Below, in pieces: positions 35,924 to 50,600 of a stretch of DNA of 64,000 nucleotides. Both the position numbers and the translations under genes were made by a program. Every line of letters starts with the position of its first letter. Positions within the stretch are counted from its first letter, which is position 1. The notes beneath the pieces are model-generated. The model had not been told where the DNA came from, made no database searches, and saw nothing but the letters and a program-made list of their open reading frames with translations. Source of the stretch: Gymnorhina tibicen (taxonomy: Eukaryota > Chordata > Aves > Passeriformes > Artamidae). The stretch covers positions 310,001 to 374,000 of the forward strand of contig VXAZ01006360.1 of the NCBI GenBank assembly GCA_013399875.1, in the 5' to 3' direction.

Positions 35924-38900
35924 CTTTGCTTTAACCTGCACATCAGATTTAATTACAGTCTCATATACTTTACATCAGTGATTATTTGAAGGAGGAAAGT
36001 ACCAAAGATAACAGAGAAAGAAGTGTCTGTTCAGCCTGAGACACCTCAGTGCTGCTGAGATCCCTAAATAGGCTGTTGATTTAAACTGAGCCCTCAGCCA
36101 AGCTGAGCAGGACTTGGGCTACTGTCAAGTCAAACAAAAAACCAAACTGGAAACCTATTCACTGCCAGAGTCATAGTTACTTACCTTAGTTTTAGACCCA
36201 AACCCCTTGTATGTGTCTCATTAGGTAAAGTAAATTTAAAACCACTTGCAATATGACAGAAATTATAATTAATCAAATTACTTACTTTTTTTTTTTAAAT
36301 TCAAACAACCATTCTTGAATCTTGAAAGAAATAGGAAGTAGGGATTTAAATAAAGTACCAGATGATGAATCACACCAGTCTGAGACATCACCACGGAAAT
36401 TAAACTGCAATTTGGCAAAAGATCTTCCCATATTTTTCTTTGCAACATTTTGATTACAAGCGTTTTACAAGGCCAGTAGTGCTGCTCTCAAGGTGGAGAA
36501 GCCAAGTCACAGATGAGAGAGATTCTAAAGGTACAGAAGGACACCCGCTTGTGGAGTCAGCAGAGACAAAGACCTGGACCAGTGGTACTTGTTTGGAGCT
36601 CAGACTCACTTCCTGTCTCTGGGACAGCCAGCAAATGTGTCTGGCCCTTGAGCAGGATATGCAGGTTGGTGTATGAGAAATCCTCTGAGATTCCTTAAAG
36701 CCCCCCAGAAATTTTGCACAGGTTTCAGACAGGATCAGCTGCAACCCTCAGCTATCGGGTGGTGTGTGCCTTTCTGGCACGTCTGTAGCTGCATGTCTGT
36801 GTATGGGGTGGAAAGCCCCAGCCACGCACACAGACTGCTCAGTGAGGCTGAGTTTGGCAAAGACAAGCCTGTCTTGCACTGGGGGGCAGGGGACTGCACC
36901 CAGCACTCCAGATGTGTCTCACACTCCACATGTGTGCTGGGTGAGGGGATCTATCAGAGGGGATCACATACGTGGCAAGTCACAGACCTGTGTTAAAAAT
37001 CAAGTTCACCAAAAAAATCTCTGCAGTTCACAAGAATAGGAGACATTTTAATAAATATCTGAACCCCATATTTATAGTTATACATGATTCAACTTATTTT
37101 TGCAACACTATATGTTTGGAATAAACACTTAGAGGTTATTTATTTTAGAATGAAATTTTATACTGAATACTGTGATATTATTATCACGAACCTGAAAGAT
37201 TAGTATTACATTGCCTTCCTTTTTTGCACAAACAGAAATTTAAATATAAATCCACTTAAAATTTAGTACAAAAGGTGACCACCAGGAAAGGAAAGCAGAA
37301 AAAAAAAGCAAAACTTCCACATGATTTTCTAAGTGTTGCTAAATCTCTAAATTATATTTGTCTGAATCATGGTCAGTCAATATCACAGCAGATGGTGCCT
37401 GACAATTTCAATTCTGTTATGAACAGCATCTCCAAAAACATTCAGTCTTCTGTATTGTACAAAATCTCACACACAGGGATAGTTGCTCCCGAATCCTCAG
37501 TTATCACCTCACTTTTGGCACATATAGTATTTTTGAGACCGCAGGGGCAGAAATTAACAACCGAAGTTCATGGTCTTTCTGCACTATGAAACAAAGTAAT
37601 TTTATTGGGTGTTTGTCTACAGTAAAGGACCATAATGATTCTGAAAGCAACACCATAAATAACAGAGAGGTGGTAAACTGGTATCAAGAGGGTTTCATTT
37701 TACCCAAAAGTGGATCAATGTACTTAGAACTTCAATATTGATCAAAAGACAAAATGAGGCATCAGATTTCACTGGTTTTTAGCAGGTCAGAACAGTAGTT
37801 TTCAAATTATTAGCTAGATGAAAGAGGTACACTTTGTAACACTGCAAACCACAGGAAAATAGCTACTGATCTTCACATTAGCACTGAACATAGTTTTCCT
37901 GAGCCACCATATGAAAAAGCAGCTCACATCTCCAAGAAATGCTGTCAGCTCATGTAGCTGAGGAAGACTCAGGCATATTCCCAGTTAGCTTGTTCCTAAC
38001 AAGAGGTTAAAGAGATCCTGCTAACATTGTACATCATTGCGGACCTTAAAACCGGGCATAGATAATTAGCAGCTGATAATTTAATAGAGAGATTCCTGAG
38101 CAGTGCCTGGAAGTTCTCTAGGAGGGAGGCTCAGCTTACAGGTCATCCTGTCAATCATTTTTACCCTAAAATAAAGGAGCAACAAGACTAAATAACCACG
38201 TGGAATGGGCATAATTTGGCTCATTTAATAAACTGCAATATCCCAGAAAGAAGCTACTAAATATATGTACGGAATTCTATGAGATGGGAGATATTATAGC
38301 ATACTCTTAGTACCAAAAATCCTTTCATACACACTTGTTCAGAAAAGGACATTCAAAGGTAAATGAAGGCTCTCTAAGACAAGCCTCTTAATTGCTGGAA
38401 ATCTAGTGACATTAATATGCTCCAGGCAAACAAAATGAGAAATTATTAAACCTTCAATTAAGCACTGCCAGATATATTATAATTACATGAGAGCAATACC
38501 ATGCAAGATGAATTGTTAAAAAGCTAAGAGAAACAGTGGGTAAAGAAAAATTATTTAAAATAGAGTATTATGAAATTACAGATGTTTCAGTCAACAGTAA
38601 TATGCCATGTATGAGATGGTCAGATGCTTTCCTGTCACTGGTAAGTGCTGTTTTTACTTTCATATTCTATACCCAAGGTTGCACAGTAATGCCAACAGAC
38701 CACAGGGGGCCCTTAAAATGACCACAGACCCCTTTGCAAGAGGGTTGGTAGCTCCCACAAGACAGGATGACACATCCCATTCCAGCTAGACTCTTCCTGC
38801 TTTTTAAAGCTGCTCAAATTTATCTCTGCAGTTTGCAGGAAACTGTCAAAACTCAGCAGACAGAAAGCCCCCAGGCTAAGGAAATACTTTCTCCCGTCAA

Positions 38901-40600
38901 ATTCCATTTAACTTTGTTTGAGTTATAAACTGTTAAAAACCATAAGCTCCCCATTAAAGCTTGAAAACCTCAAGAAAAATTATTTCTGGCTAAGTGGCAA
39001 AACAAGTTAAAAAAGAGGGAGGGAAGAGGATTTTCGCATTGGTTTATTGCACTGCCAAGGGGCACCAGTGGGTTCTGGGAGACACCAGACCGCGGGTGCC
39101 TGCCCCAGGTCTGGTTGCTCTGGCCAAACCTCTCCTTACACCTACACGTAGTCCCTTCACATCCTGGCACATAAAGCAAATTCTGCTCGGTCCATCCAGC
39201 AGGGTCAGGCACATTTAACCAGCCTCTAAAGATACTGCATCAAGCACCAGCCTGGTGTCTGGGATGACAGTCTCCTCTGGCCAGCAGAGCACTCCAGAGC
39301 TCCTCTGGCACAGCAGCAAGGCTAAGTCCCACATGACAACTCGCTCCTGAGGAGGTTAAGGTTACAAAGATTTCTTTCAAGTTTTCCCTTAAAAAAAAAA
39401 AAGTTAAATTTATAACTACCTGAATAATCTTGGTTCTCTAATTAATTCTCCACACCCATCATGATATAGTCTACTTTTATTCCTCTGTGCTATTTTTTCC
39501 CTTGTTGTGATCCAGTTCATCCCACGTAGTGTAATGATATTCCTTGCAGAGGGGAAAGAATAGTGATAGCACATGCAGCCATGATATGATTTTTCCTTCA
39601 TTTATTGTGGCTTTGTAATGCAATGCTGATCAGATCTTTTCCTCCCCACTAAAACATACAAGAAATATTGGTGAATTGTTATGCATGTGACAAATTTTAT
39701 TTTATAATTTTTGACCATTTTTTCCCTAACTTCCTGTTTGTGATGTGCCACAGTGTTATTTTTTTTAATTATAATTTTGTATATAATCTTCCTTGCAGTC
39801 AGAAAAACTATTGTGTCATTTAATCAATGCCCCTAGCACCATAAAAAATTTATTATTATTGCATTTTTCTCACTACTAATGTATTTTAAAATGTTGCAGC
39901 TATCTTAAATGATGAGTGAACAGAATTTTTTATTGTGAGATTACTCCCCTCTTGGAGATTTTACTGATGGAAATTTTTGCCTGACAAAAATAGTTTCTTT
40001 TAAAAAATATCTTAAAATTCACATTTCTGTCTTATAATTCCATGTCTTTGTTTCTATGTCTTTTTTAAGCACCTTCACCAGGTTCACTGCTTATAGCATG
40101 CAAAACTTGGCAGGCAGTAAAGCTTTCAGTTAATCAGCACATACACAAGTTAAATCTTTAATTTAAGTTTCAAGCTTTTAATTTAGCTCCTCAAATATTT
40201 TCTCCCAAGTACCAGGCATTTTGACAGTGATGTTGCAGGGGCTCAGACACTGCTGAGTTCTAATGAACAATTAATCTGAGCTGTATAATTTAGCTTCAGA
40301 GCATACAAAAATCAGAATTCACCTACAACTGATTACCACTGCAACCTGCTAAAACTGTTAAAAATGCAGAGGCAGATAGAAGATTATTACATGCAATTGT
40401 AAGATAGCTAGTGAGCCCTTATTTTAAGAGCTTTTTTAACTCTTTTGTTTCTTGTCTCAGTGAAAGGAAGATTGACTCAACCATCAATAAAACCTGGCCA
40501 TAGCAACAGAGAGTCATGTAACTATTGAATAAGCAGTGGTTTCAGGATAGAATTCAGCATCATAAAACATAGCTTTTAAATGAAAAATTTTTAAAAAGCT

Positions 40601-40731
40601 TGTGGAATCCCCCTGACTGGAGATATTCAAGCACCGTTTGCATGCAGTCCTGGGTAACGCCCTTTAGGATGAGCAGGGAGGCTGGACCAGGTGACCCACT
40701 GTGGTCCCTTCCCACCTGACCCACTCTGGGA
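40601..40731 (+). mobile_element. CR1 LINE 3' tail fragment
   Basis: TGTGGAATCCCCCTGACTGG at 40601, then GAGATATTCAAGCACCG, CAGTCCTGGGTAACGCC, a GAGCAGGGAGGCTGGACCAG block near 40671 and TGGTCCCTTCCCACCTGACC near 40701. This is the standard order of an avian CR1 3' UTR. The final ATTCTGTG-type repeats are reduced to CACTCTGGGA. It is 5'-truncated to about 130 bp and is from a different subfamily than the copies at 681 and 59536. Confidence 0.88.
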
Positions 40732-43700
40732 ACACAACCACGGGACCTCCAGAAAGCAAATCTGTGTTGTTCTAACGCACACTTGAAATTAAGAAATCAC
40801 AGACAAGGCTTCATGTTTGAGAACCTTTAGAACATTGTATGGCATTTATATGCAAAACATCCCATTGCTTACAGCTCAGGCAGGTTGTACACAAGTGAGA
40901 AACTCCTAAAAAGACTAATGAAGAGCAACAGCTGCCCTACATGGATTTCAGATATTTTACTGCAAAGGTTTAGTACACAGTGTGTGCACAGCAGAGCTGT
41001 GAATCTGGGAATAAGCCCTTTTACTTGTAGAAGTGAAATGTCCTTGGCAGATGTCTTACCACAAACTGGGTATTTTTATCCAATTTCTTCAGCTTATGAG
41101 GACAGAAGGACTCCAGGCCCAATGAGCTTGGTGCACTGAGTGTCAGCCTGTCCTTGGCTGATGAGGAAGCTGGAGCCAGGAGAAGTGATGGGCTCCCTTC
41201 ACATTCAACCTCCAGACAAAGCATTTTAGAGAGAACTGGGGTGGAACATGACATGAAAAAGAAAAATTTTAATATTGCCTCACAATTTTGCTGTCAAATC
41301 AAGAAACCCATCAAAAAGTTAGGAAGAGCTGAGGGAATTATTACTCCACGGGGACTTTGTACAAGTTTGAAGTGGAACTGCCTGTTCCTGAAGATGGCTC
41401 TCATTCCTCCACACCACACGTGTCTGAGGGGAGGGCCTGTGGGCAGGATCTCAAGCATCAGTTTACATCTACAGAGCACACTTGAAACCAAAGGATGTAG
41501 CACTTCCTTATAAATTGTTTACATAAATTATTCCACCTGCCACAGCACGAATGAGTGAAGAACTGCAGCTGAATTCATATAACACATGCAACTTTTCATA
41601 TCTGAAGAGTTCTTTATGCAAAAAGTTCATCAAAAGTAGAGTTAATTTCTGTCTGTATCACAAAGGGTGTTTATTATCCCAACATACTGTGGACTGCAGT
41701 GACCGATTATATCCAAGCAGGAATCTGCACATTCATTGCACATTGATTTAGAAGTAGTTCCAAAGAACTACTAAGAAGCAGTGACATTGCTTTGTCATAT
41801 GGCTGATGACACAGGAGAGATCGTGATAACAACATTTTATCAATTAATCAAGATACAGGCCTTAAGCTGAATCAGAGGAACAAGCATTCCTGGAATTAGT
41901 ATAGAAGTGATTTTGCATGGTTCAGTAAAGAAAGCAATAGTTCCCAGAGGACTTACTGTACTTTACAGAGACACATTTTCTTAATTGCTTGTAGGCATGT
42001 AAGTGATCATAATAAATTCCTAACATGAGACAAAAGAAAACATTTAGCCAAAGAAAAGAAAACATCCACCACAGCTCTCTACCATATGTTGCATACCATT
42101 TTTTTTAAGCAGGTCCCTCTAATTTGACAACAAAATGAGTAATATTATTCCAAGTTTTCCATACAATGTTTTATTTTCATAAAACAACAACTTCAGGCAT
42201 CCTTCACATAATATTAGCTTCCCGTTCAATTGAGGAAGATTTTAAAGCCAGTGTAGAAAATGACAAACCTTTTCTATGGCCACTGATATAAAAAAATGTT
42301 TATGATAAGCTGTTTGTTACTGCATGATCGACGTGGGAATATTCCATGATGTTCAAGACATCAATAAAACTGCAAGAAATGCTGGTAATGTGAAGTGTGT
42401 ACTGCAGTCAGCTAGTTTGAATTTGGTCATTCATCATCTGTGACAACATTATGACTCTGCTGCTAATGATGACTTTGGGATGCCCATTTCTGCCCACCGA
42501 TAAATGGAGAAGGATAACGAATGGCTTCTTGCCAACTGCCTTCATCTATACAACACAGCAAAGCATTCAAAAGATAAATCAACAGATAAACTTGTGGACT
42601 CTATAGCAATAATTTTGACTTTTTTTTTCTGGAATTCCGAGTTTCAAAACTACTGAAGATCCTAAATTTTGTCAGTTTGAAGCAGTGAAGTAGAGTAGCC
42701 TGCACCATGGCTCTTTCCATGTCTTGTGACTGACCAAATATTAAAATGGTTTTCTGTTAAGAGGAGTTCCTGTAGAATGGTGGGGATTTCCACCTTGAAA
42801 CTTTTAAGTTATTTAAAAACAATACATTTTTGGAAGAAGCAGACATGTTTTTGGTGGCTTCTATTTCTCTCAAAAACTGACTACTTCTTACAACCCTTCC
42901 AAAATTAGAGTACTACATATGTGCTGAAGTTTATGAACTCACTGAGAAGTAAAACATAATTGAAACACCATCAGGTTTGTTGGTCAAGAATGCCATTCTT
43001 ATTTAAAAGCATGACATGACAAAACAGGTAAAAGTGGAAGTGAAACATTATTTAGAGACATAAAATCCATTTAAATTTTTGTTTGAATTGATGAACAATG
43101 GTATATTTTCTTAATTTATTCACTTGCTTAAAAAATCACAATTACTATTTAAGGAAATCATAAGAATTCCTGAAAGGCTGAAGCCTGACAAAAAGTTAGA
43201 CCATAAAAAATATGTATGAAAAAAAATCTGTGTACTGAACAATTCAGTAAGTGATTTATATGTAGGTAATATTCTACCTTAAAGCCTTGTATCAGTTTAT
43301 TAAACCATATGGGTTAAGAGCCACTTTATTATGTCCAGCTCAAGCTATAGCCAGACTAGTTCTTCCAATTATGAGGGGATTGTTTCAGTGAGCTCATTTC
43401 TTTCTAGTTCTTAAATATCCATTTCATAAAGCTGTCCACTCTACTCTGTTCTTCATTTCTACTGTCAGTAAACATTTCACTAAAATATTTTCTGAATCAG
43501 AAACATTATCTCTAGAGTTAACAACTTTAAAAAGAAACTCTATTTATTTACTTCTCTCTGTAATGTATCCATGTTAGCTTTTCATTGCATATGCGGAAAA
43601 AGAGGAACTTTTGTGTTGACAGATTCCATACAATGTACTGACAGTTAATGGAATGTGAAACATGCAGGCATAAAAACAAACTAACTGAAAATGGCTCTTA

Positions 43701-46700
43701 ACATGTGTGTTTATTTTGCTAGCACATGGTTTGAGAAAATGCACATTCATTTCAAATAGCTGTGCAAAAAATCCTCTGGTTTTGTGCAACAATGTTTTAA
43801 TCCATGTTTACAGGTGTTGGGCTTTACATTTGCCAGTAACACTACGGTATAGTTACTGTTGACTCTGTAATGGACACACAGCGGCAGCAAGGAGAGGATA
43901 AAAGAGTGGCATTTGTTGTAGAAAATAGGATAAAAACAGGAAATAGGATCATTTTCATTTTCTCCACTCCCCCTGCTCATCTTTCCTTTCATACATGTTA
44001 GCACACTTCTTGTCTATAAACATAAAGACAACTGTATGCATTTCTTTGAAATAAAAATAAATAGAGAACCTGAACTTGGACTTCAAATTTTAGTTCCTCC
44101 GAAGGTGTTCGTAAACTCCACTCATGTAAAAGTTCCATCTCTGACTGCTTGGGACTGAGCCCGGTGCCGTGTGTCACGCAAAAGGAGCGTGGTCAATTTG
44201 GCATGGGGAGGCTTTTCTGCCTACCCCTCTGCAGATGCCACAGGATTCTAGCAAAAGTGGGAAGAAGAGCAAGCCATCCTTTCTGAGAGACTTAACTTGA
44301 TGGCAGACTCATGGCAATAGATTTTCCAACATGCCTTTCATGCAGCAAAACAGCTCTGGTACTACACCTCTTCTTTCAGCTGGGCTTTACTTTGTGAGAA
44401 CCCCGACAGGGAGCAACATTATCCTCCTTGACAGAGCAAGTTTCCCAAGTAGAAGTCGAGTACATGCATGGAGGGAAGTCATTAGAACTCGTATTTCAAA
44501 GCTCTCTACCTAAGGAGTGAGGGATTCTTTATTTGCTGTTGTATGCTTTTTTTTTCCCTTCCTTCAGAGAAAGAAAATGTGAAATACATTCCCAAAATCT
44601 GACAGTAACTACGACTGGAATTTACTCAGGTTTTCAGAGAGGCAGGTATCAGATCTGTGACTTCACTTCAAGCTGAGGCCAAGTTCTACCTAACGTTTTC
44701 CTGTGCAGCCGTGATTTGGAAAAACAATACCTCCCAGACCTTGCAATGCAGGTTGTTGTTCTCTGTGCATGTCTATGGAGATTAAGTTGAACAGAGATAG
44801 TTCTTTCATTTAAAGGCTCTTAGCTAGTTGTACCTCAGACTAATCCCATTATAACTCAGGAAGTGTTGCTCAGCTGAAGACCAATTAATAGGTAGGATGA
44901 AGGACAACGAACAGTCAGAGAAGTGATGGTGTAGGTTAAGAGGTTGGTGCGAGAAGCCCAGTTAGTATCCAACAACAGAAAAACAACTACTCTTAGCCCC
45001 ACCCTCAAAAGGAAAACAAAGAGTACTTGCAACAGTGTGACTTACCATTCCCTAACCAAGACAAAAGAAGAGAAAAAAGGAATATAAAAGTTGGCAGAGG
45101 AAAAGCAGCTGCTGATGTAAGCATTCCGAGCCTAAAAGGAAAAACTGGAAAAATTATAAAAGTGGTCAGAACAAAGAACCTGTGACACCTGGGCCGGAAA
45201 GCTGAAAGCACACACAGCCTGTGGCTCGGTACTCATGCACCCCTTGGCACTCCATGTACCCCAAGTACCCACTGCTCCCTGGACAGCAGAGAAGTCAGGT
45301 GATATTAGAAAGGAGTACTTATCGCTACTTAGTTTTGTACAATTTTGGTTGTTCCCAGTAAGTTTCTCCATTAGATTTTTACTGTCTCTACCTTCCCTGC
45401 CAACTCTTTGATTACTTGCTGCCTGGGTTTATCCCTTCAAGCACAGCTGTGGCAGTGAAGCAGAGAAAAAGGGGTGAGGGACAAGAAGAGGAAAAGCCTA
45501 GGTTTCTTTCTAAAAGGAAAAGTTGTAGGTGAGAAAACAGTAATTGTAGGACAGTGTTCAGTCAGTGGAGTGAAGTTTTAAGTGCAAATTAAAGCTCAGA
45601 GGAAAGTGTAACTCTAAAAGTGGGCTCGATGCCAATTAAATAGAAATGCAGCCTGAAACCCTCTGCAGAAGAAACAACGATTCCACAGCTCTGTCACTAA
45701 AGTCTGTTTCCTTCACTAGGAGATGCCTTTCCCATTAAAAAAGCCACATTGCCTTGTTCTCGTCTCAAAATAACTCAAAAATTTCTTCCTTTGGTTATGA
45801 CTGTTCAGTTCCTTGTCGTGGCAGGAAACCGAGTTAAACTGATGAGTTGCTGTTGTAATTTTCTGGAGTCAATTTGAGGTTCATGCAAGCTCATCAGGGA
45901 GAAATACATAGAGCTCCATGGGGTATTAGCACTGACTCTGTGTGTAATATCCCCTCTTCTCCACACCTATCCCAAAACAGTGCCAGAAACAAGCCGAGAA
46001 CACTGCCAGTACCTACTACTATTGAACTTATGACTTCGATTTCTCAAGTAATTTAAAGATGATTGAAATGTTGTTAACAGCTCCAAAATCCAGCCTCCAA
46101 AATTATCGCTGCCACTTTTGACCATATGTGTCCTAAATATAACTTGTTTTCTTCTATGAAAACTATGATTAGGAGACTCAGTGAGCCCTATATTTTTTAA
46201 ATTACTCCACAATTATTTCCCTCTCTTTGCTACTTTGCAGCTTTTACTGTTTCCTGCGGCATGAATCTCCATTCGCAGTATGGAATGGACTTTGTTACAG
46301 CTTTGCCTTTTAAGACCCTGACTGGAGATTGCACCAGGATATACAGCCAGGTAGAACCAGGGAGCAGCTTGTAAACAGACCACTTGTTGGTACCTCTGTC
46401 ACTGTCCCTGTTAACAAAGGAAGGACATTACGGAAAAAAAATAGTATCAGGAGGTTACAGTAGGTTAGAAACTGACCATGAGTCAAGAACACGCTGCTGC
46501 AAGAAACTTCAATCCAATTGTGTGATGTACAAACAGGGAAATATAATAATAAGTGGAAAAGGCTGAAATTTTTCTGTCCCACATAGCACTGTGGAGAACC
46601 TGTCTGGAGTACAAATTTGTAAAAATATAATGAAGATCACAAAAGAGAGTAACACTGTTTCTGAGAGCTTTAGAAAACAGACTGATGAGAAATGATTTTC

Positions 46701-47585
46701 AAGAACTTTGTTGCTTCTATCTAGAATACAGAGACTTAAAGAAAAAGAGAAACAGAGGTCAAATGTTTTCTACATCTTTCAAAATAAACAGTTTTCACAA
46801 AGGATTGCAATCAATGGTTTCATTTTGTACCAGGCATGGAATGGAACATTCTTTGCCACAGAAGATAAATAATCAAATATAAGAGAAAAACACCTTCCAA
46901 AGGTAGTGATATGGTGAAACACAGATACTAGGAATATATGGCACTTTCAAAGCAGTGCCAAGGACATGCACTTAATCTTCCCCAGAGCAGGGAGGTGGCT
47001 AAAAGGACTCCTTCAAGACCCTTACAGAATTAGTATTTTCTTTAGTTCACATACTCATACATGCGCACAATATAAATTCTACACTCTCAACTTTCAGAGT
47101 ATCCCACCAAGTTGCCCCCACAGCCAATTGAAAAATGTTACTATCACCACCAGAAGCTCCTAGAGAGATTTCATTCATCAAATATCTGTTGGTATTAGCT
47201 GCCGAGTAGGCAGCTGTCCTAGTAGTGAAGTCCTCCCTTTCATGGTTCCTGTTCTTTTGCTGGTAATGTTCCGTGCTAGTCTGGTACAGATTGCATATAA
47301 TCACTTTTCTCTCCCCAGTTCTGCTTTTAATAATGTTCTGTCTTCATAGAACTTAAGCACCTTTTGTTTTATTTTATACTGTATATAATATAAATACGTT
47401 ATTTCTATAAGCCATATATTAAGCTGATTTTACAATGGAACACCTGCCTTGGATTTGGTGGGATGGTTCAAAGAGCTCTCAAGAGCACTTACTCTAAAAT
47501 CACTGGAGCAGATTTGTATTCTTCTGACAGAGGCCCCAGTGAATGTTCAGCAAGCACATACCTACTCATGATGTGATAGGAACCA
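40732..47585. other. Long gene-free stretch
   Basis: No exon, RNA gene or known transposon is seen in about 6.8 kb. Frames up to 119 codons (41154-41513) resemble nothing. The section 42395-42530 is unique sequence with TGATGA/TAATGATGA words. Confidence 0.5.
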
Positions 47586-47663
47586 GGTGTTAAGAGGAAA
47601 ACAGGATGGACATTTGAATGGGGAGGTGTTTAGAGGAAAACACGATGGACATTTGAATGGGGA
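47586..47663 (+). repeat. Tandem duplication, two 39-bp units
   Basis: Unit 1 is 47586-47624 and unit 2 is 47625-47663; they differ at only two positions (A/T at unit position 7 and G/C at position 18). A third partial start, GGTGTT, follows at 47664-47669. Such low divergence indicates a recent event, probably variable in copy number. Confidence 0.95.
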
Positions 47664-50600
47664 GGTGTTGTTTCAGTGACTGAGACTTTACTGAAAAGAA
47701 ATAATTTTTAGGCAGGAGGTATTGATTGCTGCTTCAGTCCCAGCCTAGATTTTAACAAAATTGTGTCACATGCACAGTGTTTTCCTGCCTTAGCCTTCTG
47801 ACTGAAAATAAGATGAAATGAAAAAATAATGTGTAATGTACTTCTAATGATTTGTCCTGTAAAACCGTGGTACCCAAACTCAGCTGCGATCTACCGTCAT
47901 CGTCTGAAACCCCTTATCACCTATAGTGTTCACACACAAGTTATATTCCCTCCAATCTCATAAATCTTAATTAGCTTTAACTGTGATGCCTTAGAGTCTC
48001 TGATGAAGGAGATCATAGTATCTCACTTTGCTGCAGGGTCCCTCAAGAAGCAAAGTAGAGCATTTGGAGGATAGTCTGATATAAAGTTAATAACCTACAA
48101 GCATTATGTTCAGACCTGATATCCTTAATGAAGAAAATTACTGTTGTCCCATTTGGAAGTTCCTAAGAAATAATAGGATAGATAAAAGTAGAACATTTAC
48201 AAAATGAAAGTGGCTGTTTAGCAATGTCGTTCTGATGACTACCTTTAAGAAAAATTCTTATCACAAACGTATTTTATATTGGTGTAGCTCACCATAGAGA
48301 AATCTGGGTGCTGGCACCTGGACTATATACTTACTGGTTTTAACTGGAAGAGTGCTGAAGGGTTTACTGCATTGCTGGTGTGACATGTTGCCTGCAACCT
48401 GGGGAACCCACTTTTCCTTGAGTTATTGTTTGGTCTTCCTTTATCTAATGCTGCCTTTAAAGATACAAAAGCCAGTTGCTTCTCACATTTTACAATTCAT
48501 GCCATTAAAGACAATGATCTGCCATACTCTCTGCTTTCTTCCCTTCTGTTCTAGACTTGTCCTTTCTAACCCCAGCCTTTGTGGCATGGCTACCAATTTG
48601 TTTTGTATTTCCTGTTGGCCAAACCTTGTGCTTTTCTTCACCTATGCAGGCTTACTCTGTTCCTCAGGCTTTTTGAGTGCTACCTTGGAAATTCAATTCG
48701 AATTTCCCTGGGTTAAATTCAGTTTCACTTCACTCATTGACTCTATATTCCCCAAATATATTTTGCAGCATTACAGCACTCTGACTATCTTCTTAACTCA
48801 AAGAGAGACCTATCCTGTGTCAACAACAGTAAAATCCATTTCCACTACTGTAACTTAAAGTGAGACTGCTTGCCAAGTCTGTCTGCACTGAGGCTAACCC
48901 TCCAGAATGATTTAGTGTTCTTGCAGACATGTAGGGTGCCATATACACAAAAAATTAGGTGCAACACATCGAGCTGGTTTTAAAAGTATCCTTTCCATAG
49001 GAAGAGTTGACCAAAGATTTAAGAACCAATGTAGTTTGCCTTATATAAAGCAAAACCTAAAATGTGTGGCTTCTTTGCCACCACCTTCCTCACTTATTTG
49101 TTTTTCTTCACTCCCTCTCCCTTTCTTTCTGCTGGAAAGAAGTAGGAAAAAGAGTGAATAGGAAGCAGGGGAGTGAACGGGGCAATTTCTCAAATTTTCC
49201 TCCTTCTAAAGTCTCGTTCTCTGTTTTCTTGCTCTCCCTTCCTCTGTCTATCACAAGCACAGTTTTAAAATAGAAAGGAAGAAAGTAAAAGAAATCCTGA
49301 ATCTTTTCTTTCTAGTCTTCCCTCTCCCTTACCACTAGAAAGAGGAATAAACCAATGAGATGCACATAAGAATGAAGGGATTTTACATATTTTCAAGACA
49401 ATCTACTACAAAATCTTCCCAAATTACATCAGTTTATTCAATTTTGATAATGGATATTTGTAAGGTGACAAAATACAGTGGTTTTCTTTAAAGTAAAGTT
49501 AGTAACTTGAGATGTTATTCTACACCTGAAGTTTGACTTTGATATTCATTAAAGATCTTCCCCTTCCAAAGGTGACAGAGAAACAGCAGCTGTGGACAGT
49601 TTAGTTACAGCTGAATCTGCAGTTAAGCCCTCTGCAGGAATCCCCCTGTCTTACATATTCATGGAGTTTTTACCCTCTGCCTGTCTCTCTTCTCAAATTT
49701 AATTTGCCTTCAGCCCTTTGCAGCACGACACATCTCCCCAAGGAGTTTGCCTCTGTATTTCAGAGGGATTATTTGGCTTCCCTACAAGCACAGAAATTGC
49801 ATCTTCTGTGCTGAATCGGAAGATGCTCAGATCTGCGTGTGAACTGGATTGATTGTGCATTCAGTGGTTGCTCTGTGAAAGCTTCTGAAACCAGGGAAGA
49901 GCAAGGATCAACGAAGAGTCCATCTTCAGGAGAGCAGGGCAGACATTCAACCTCATTGCTCTCGGGATGGGTGGCTAACACAGCCACCTGCTTGTGGCCA
50001 CATCACAAAGCAGGAATATTCCGTCAGTGGGGTCCCCCCAGCTCCTGCCATCCTTTTCCCTATGAAACCTGCATCTGTGCCAGACACCCACAATACCAGA
50101 CAAGCACAGGATGGAGACCTGCAGCTCAAAACCACTGAGCAATGAGCTCTGGATATTTATGGTCCCCACTGATGCAGCATCTCCAGCACTGGGCAGTGCA
50201 GGTGTCAGGCACAACACAGAGCTTGGGTGCGTGATAGAGGGAGGATTGTGCTGCCAGCCTAAAGGCAAAAGTACAGTTTGAGGTCACATGTGTACTTTCC
50301 CCCAGGACTTCCCACAGGATAGCATCTGCTGTCTCCCTGCCAAAACACAGGCATATGTTCTGTTAGCCAGTGTCAGCAAACTGCATGGTGATGGCCACAT
50401 CTCTCCTTACACAAGCAGAGGACTTTATCACAGTAAATTACTACAGTACTACACCAAATATCATGATTTGGTTAAACCCCTCTGAAGAATTAGATGTTAG
50501 TTTCTATTTGTCTTCTTTCTTGGAGAAAAAAATAGAAAATTAATGCTATTACTTTAGCTGCGACAGAAAACAGAACTGAGAAAATTATTCTGGAAGTTGA

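Larger units (their letters stand above)
30641..40600. other. Long gene-free stretch
   Basis: No exon, RNA gene or confident transposon is seen in about 10 kb. The relatively GC-rich patch 36480-37000 carries overlapping frames on both strands (up to 107 codons) but no recognisable domain or splice pattern. The AT-rich unique blocks at 35890-35990, 38030-38110, 38380-38515 and 40130-40300 have homeodomain-type TAAT words and could be conserved non-coding elements. A piece at 39215-39340 is repeat-like in texture but was not identified. Confidence 0.5.

Noticed and set aside
36480..37000. GC-richer patch with overlapping frames, possible exon cluster
   Set aside because: Frames overlap on both strands equally, no domain is seen, and no convincing acceptor/donor pair frames a coding block.
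39215..39340. Repeat-like sequence (CTGGCACAGCAGCAAGG texture) possibly CR1 in reverse
   Set aside because: I could not match it to any CR1 or LTR block in order.
48352..48858. Longest open frame, 168 codons, plus strand
   Set aside because: It begins with GTG rather than ATG, is rich in Leu/Phe/Cys, has no recognisable domain, and frames of this size are expected by chance in 64 kb of six-frame sequence.
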